From the NCBI RefSeq assembly GCF_004664715.2, contig NC_051070.1:41132456-41196455 (forward strand): DNA of 64,000 nucleotides, read 5' to 3'. The position numbers and the translations under genes were made by a program. The notes below the pieces were generated by a model. It was not told where the DNA came from and made no database searches. It saw only the letters and a list, made by a program, of their open reading frames with translations. The stretch is from Peromyscus leucopus (Eukaryota; Chordata; Mammalia; Rodentia; Cricetidae). Below, in pieces: positions 59,905 through 64,000 of this stretch; the stretch's first letter is position 1; every line of letters begins with the position of its first letter.

Positions 59905-61639
59905 AACACAAACCAATGCCCCTTCTTTGTTTGAGGATAATATGATAGTATACATAAATGTCTCTAAAAATTCCACTTATAAAATCCTACAGGTAATAAA
60001 CATTGTCAACAAAGTAGCTGCAAAAATGAAAATCATAAATATCAGCAGCCCCACTGTATAAAAGGACAGGCTATGAAAGAAGTCAGAGAAATAACTTTCA
60101 CAATAGATTCAAGTAATATAAAATATCTTGGGGTAGCTCTGACCAAGCAAGTGAAAGACTTGGATAAAAAAAAAAAAATAAAAAAAAAAACACCTCAAGA
60201 CTTTGTAGAAAGAAATCAAAGAATGTATGAAAAAGTAGAAAAATCACCCATACTCTTGGATCAATAGGATTAATAAACTAAAAATGTGTCCTACCAAAAG
60301 CAATCTATCTACAGATTCAGTGTAATTCTCAACAAAATTCTAACATAATCTTTACAGGTCTTAAAAAGACAATAACCCATTCATATGAAAACACACAAAA
60401 AAATCTAAGCTAATAATCCCGAAAATTAAAGAACTGCAATAAGTATTATTATCCCCAGTTTCAAGTTGTTTTACAGAGGGAGAGGAATACAACCAGCACG
60501 ATACTGGCACAAAAACAGACACATTGATCGATGAAATTGAACAGAAGATCCCACATAAATCTACATGCTATGGATACCTGATTATTGGTAAAGAACCCAG
60601 AAACACACACCGGAAAAAGAGAGCATCTTCAAACTGAATGGCTCTGTGTAGAAGAATCCAAACAGATTCATGCTTATCTTCTTCTGCACAAAACTCAATG
60701 CCAAATGGATCAAAGACCTCAATATAAGACCAAATATATTGACCTTTATAGAAGAAAAAAGTGGAGTATGCTCTTGAATGCATTAGCACAGTAAATGAGA
60801 TACTGAACAGAAGACTATTAGTGCAGACAATATGATCAACATTCAATAAATGGGACTTCATGAAACTGAAAAGCCTCTGCATGGCAAAGGACACCATCAT
60901 TCAGATGAAGTGGCAGCTTATAGAGTATAAATTTTTCCCACTATACATCTGGTAGAAGACTAATATAGAAAATATATAAAGAAGTGGAAAAAACTAGATA
61001 TCAAGAAAACAAATTATCTACATTTTTAAATATGGTACAGATCTAAGTAGAGAATTCACAAAAGAGAACTGTCAAATAGTTGAAAAACACTTAAAGAAAT
61101 GTTCAATATTCTTAGTCATCAGGGAAATGAAAATCAAAACAACCTTGATATTTCATCTTACACCTGTCAGAATGCTTAAGATTAATAAAAGATGAGACAT
61201 TTCATACTGGCAGGATGTTATGTTGCAAGGATACTCATTCATTGCAGGTGAGCATGGTAACTTACACAGCCAATATGGAAATCAATGTGACATTTCCTCA
61301 GGAAGATGGGAATAATTTACCTGTAGATGAAGCTATACCACTCTTGGGGATATGCCCAAAGGATATTTCATCCTACTGCAAAGATATTTGCTCAATCATG
61401 TCCATTGATTCTCTATTCATAATAGCCAGAAATTGGAAATCATCCAGATGTCCCTCAAGAAAAGAGTGGATTGAGAATACATGGTGTATTTACACTATGG
61501 AATATTTTGCAGGAATTAACTACAATGTGAAATTATTAAATTCACAGTTAAATGGATAGAACTAGAAAAAGAAAAAAAAAATTCTGAGTGAAGTATCCCA
61601 AACACAGAAAGAATGTATTTGCTTATAGGTGGATATTAG
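59905..61639 (+). pseudogene. L1-B ORF2, C-terminal half, inactivated
   Basis: Starts within the reverse transcriptase: LFEDNMIVYI stands where the catalytic FADD motif of L1 is expected, so the second aspartate and neighbours are changed. Next comes SSNIKYLGVALTKQVKDL (60110 region), then many frameshifts. The C-terminal part includes GICPKDISSYCKDICSIMSI and WIENTWCIYTMEYFAGINYN (61215-61559 frame), ending in IGGY and TAG at 61637-61639. The 5' half, with the endonuclease, is absent. Confidence 0.88.
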
Positions 61640-63285
61640 CTGTTAAGTAAATGATAACCAAGCTACATGCTGTATATAGACTCAAAGAGTAAAGAAATGG
61701 ACTAGGATGGTGCAGATAGAACTTTATAGGAAAGGGAAATATAATAGACAGCTATAGATTGATTCGGACTAGAACAAGAGGATTAAAAGGTGAAGGGGGA
61801 GTAGAAAGTGGGATGAGAGGTGGACTATGGTGGGAGCCAGCCAAGGCCTTTGGAGGTGTAATATGGAATATGACATTATATTATGTAATATGTAATACAG
61901 TAGAAGTTCCTTAAAGGAGATACACATACAAAGGCGATCTAATGAGATCATTAAATAATGGGAGAGACAGCAAGGACTATACTTGCTCACCCTAAACCAA
62001 CTGTTTGATTCCATTGCTGAAGACAACACCTACACAACTCATTTGTAAATGGAGAAGTTGAGCTGTTGTGAACCTAGAGTCTTCACACCTGTGGGCTAAT
62101 GCTCTTGGTACTGGCAGTTAATCTGCAGGCTAACAAAGAAGAAAAATAAACATCAAGCCACCTACAAACCTTTATATCTACAATGGTCCTGCCTGCAAGA
62201 TATGATAGGGCAATGGTGCCACAAATCTGTGGGACTAACCAGCCATATCCAATTTGACTTCAGGCACACTCCATGCAATAGAACTTATGCTTGACACTGC
62301 ATGGGTGACCAAAAACCAGAGATTAGGCAGTTCAGCAACCTAGGATAAAGTCAAATACTACTGTTCTAGGTTTTTTTAAAATTAATAGTAAAAAGAATCC
62401 TAATGTCATTCTGCAATACTCATAGATCAGGGCATTGCTCAGCCACCATTAAAGAAGCTTCCTCCTGCAGGAGATGGGAACAAATATAGAGATCCACAGT
62501 CAGACATTACTCAGGGAGTGATAACATTGGGACATTCAGCTTAAATGGGATGTTTCAATCAACTCTCTTCCCTTCGTGGATCAGCGAACCATTTAGAATT
62601 GTAGGTGGAGGAAGTTTGAGAGCTAGAGGGAATAGACAAAAACAAGAAACTGACGCACGCTAAATCGGCATGATGAGAGCACATGTGATCTCTCAGAAAC
62701 TGAAGCAGCAAGCACAGGGCCTGGATCAGTCATATCGCTCTTCTGCATTTTGTTTGTTTGTTTGTTCATTTGTTTGTTTGTTTTCGAGACAGTTTTTCTC
62801 CGTGTAGCTCTGGAACTTGTCCTGAAACTCTCTCTGTAGAACAGGCTGGCCTTGAACTCACAGGGATCCGTCTGCCCCTGACTCCTGAGTGCTGGGATTA
62901 ACAGCGTGCACCAGCACCGCCAGTGGTCTTCTGCATTTTTATTATAATTTCCAGTTTGGTGTTTTAGTGGGAATCCTGAGTGTGTGAAAGAGCGAGTCTC
63001 TCTTTCTTGTGTCTTCTCTTGGGCTCTTTTCCTTCTGTTTGTCTTGTATAACTCCTAAGTTTTATTTTGTTTCATCTAATTATATGTTACTTTATTATTT
63101 TTTAGTTTTCTATTATCCTTTAGAAGCTTAGCTATTTTCTAATGAGAGGCAGAAAGTGTGTGGATTCTGTTGAGAGAGGAGGTGGGGAGGAACGTGGAGT
63201 AGTAGAAGTAGGGAAGCCATAATAAGATTATATTACGTAAGGAAAAAAATCTATTTCCAATAAATGGAAGAAATAAAAAAATCAG
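61640..63285 (+). mobile_element. 3' UTR of L1-B
   Basis: Runs from the ORF2 stop to GGGAAGCCATAATAAGATTA then AAAAAATCTATTTCCAATAA and an A-rich end at about 63285. It is alignable by eye with the L1-A 3' UTR (GGGCTCTTTTCCTTCTGTTT at 63023 against the reverse of 48560-48640). A B1 is inserted at 62752-62926. Confidence 0.85.
62752..62926 (-). mobile_element. B1 SINE inserted in the L1-B 3' UTR
   Basis: Minus-strand B1 with a (GTTT)n-type tail on the plus strand. TCTTCTGCATTTT at 62739-62751 and 62927-62939. Its middle reads TCTGTAGAACAGGCTGGCCT, the standard B1 form, unlike the GGCGCAAAG copies elsewhere. Confidence 0.94.
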
Positions 63286-63664
63286 AAAATTGGAGGGCTT
63301 AAACAAAGGAAGAATACTAAGGAACAGAAAGAAATGGGTGTTATTCAAGTTGTCATCAATTATTTTTAAAATGAACACTTAAATCTGAATTGAATGTCAA
63401 ATACTATCAGAATATGAAACAAAATATATCAATTTTAAGTTATCTAAAAGAAAACACCTTATATTCAGAATAAAATTGTTAAAAATTATGTAGGTAAAAT
63501 ACATTACATATATTCACACAAAGAGAAGGTGGCGTAGCTACATTAAGTCAAAAGAAGAAGAAGCAAGGAACCTATTATCATGGTTGAAAAATTTCAACAT
63601 CTTTTTGACAGTAATTTACAGCATTAACTATTTGCAACTGCTAAGTAAAATGCTCTCTGTTCCT
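63286..63664. other. AT-rich spacer between two L1 elements
   Basis: Nothing recognised. Confidence 0.5.
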
Positions 63665-64000
63665 ACCTTAAAACAGTGAAAATGGTTATAATCAAGAAAA
63701 TAAAATGACAACAAATGCTGAAGAGGATATGGGAAATGAGGATTGTTTACACATTTTAGATCATAATGTAAAACTGTATAGATACTCTGGAAATCAAAAC
63801 AGAGGTTCTTTTAAAAACTAAAAACAAAACTACCATAGAACATCTATACCATTTGTGAACTTTAAGTCAACATGTCGCATGCATATTCTATATTTATATT
63901 TATTGATGAACTATGTAACTACCAAGAAACCAAACTTAAATGTCTATCAAAAGATGAGTTGATGAAGAAATTATGGTATATATTTGCTTTAATAACAGCT
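63665..64000 (+). mobile_element. older L1 ORF2 C-terminal region, continues beyond window
   Basis: AAAATGACAACAAATGCTGA, GAGGATATGGGAAATGAGGA, GGAAATCAAAACAGAGGTTC, AACTACCATAGAACATCTAT and AAATGTCTATCAAAAGATGA follow the standard order of the 3' region of L1 ORF2. Divergence suggests an older L1 class than L1-A and L1-B. It is cut by the window end. Confidence 0.8.

Overview
This window is mammalian nuclear DNA from a muroid rodent, almost certainly a cricetid (hamster, vole or deer-mouse group). The evidence is the repeat content: many B1 SINEs, old B4/RSINE-type SINEs, rodent L1 3' ends with the G-rich tract before the tail, several TG...CA LTRs with 6-bp target duplications, and very long dinucleotide microsatellites. 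Most B1 copies carry an internal block reading GGAAAGGCGCAAAGCTACAC, which differs from the standard mouse B1. I associate this variant with neotomine cricetids such as Peromyscus, but I could not test that.

I find no intact protein-coding gene, no tRNA, rRNA or snRNA gene, and no CpG island. The base composition is AT-rich with stop codons in all frames, like a gene desert or a very long intron. The open frames present are short and chance-like, or belong to L1 remnants and simple repeats. Two places have weak coding character: 963-1473 (+), a possible decayed processed pseudogene, and 15628-15830 (-), a possible exon or exon relic followed by a good splice-donor sequence. I could not name either.

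Layout. 1-3019: mostly unrecognised AT-rich sequence. 3020-4173: an L1 3' fragment with an internal inversion, a (TC)n tract and a nested solo LTR; both insertions keep target-site duplications. 4174-12281: few repeats apart from microsatellites. 12282-14426: a SINE cluster including a B1 inserted in an older B1. 16380-17620: a GC-richer degenerate tandem region with a period near 257 bp. 17850-24475: several old interspersed repeats, two LTRs and a B1. 26813-31895: a clean solo LTR, two opposed B1s, (TTC)n and an L1 3' end. 34465-38829: B1, old L1, solo LTR, a truncated L1 and a second L1 with 5' inversion. 42970-44332: an L1 3' end with a doubled tail and a head-to-head inverted pair of LTR pieces. 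48420-55900: a nearly complete but dead L1 on the minus strand, carrying an LTR in ORF2 and a second L1 fragment at its 5' side. 59905-64000: the 3' half of another L1 of the same type on the plus strand (with a B1), then an older L1 that runs off the window.

The window reads as a record of layered retrotransposition. The best-supported observations are the target-site duplications, the two L1 5' inversions, the nested insertions and the inverted LTR pair. I see no evidence for a new functional system.
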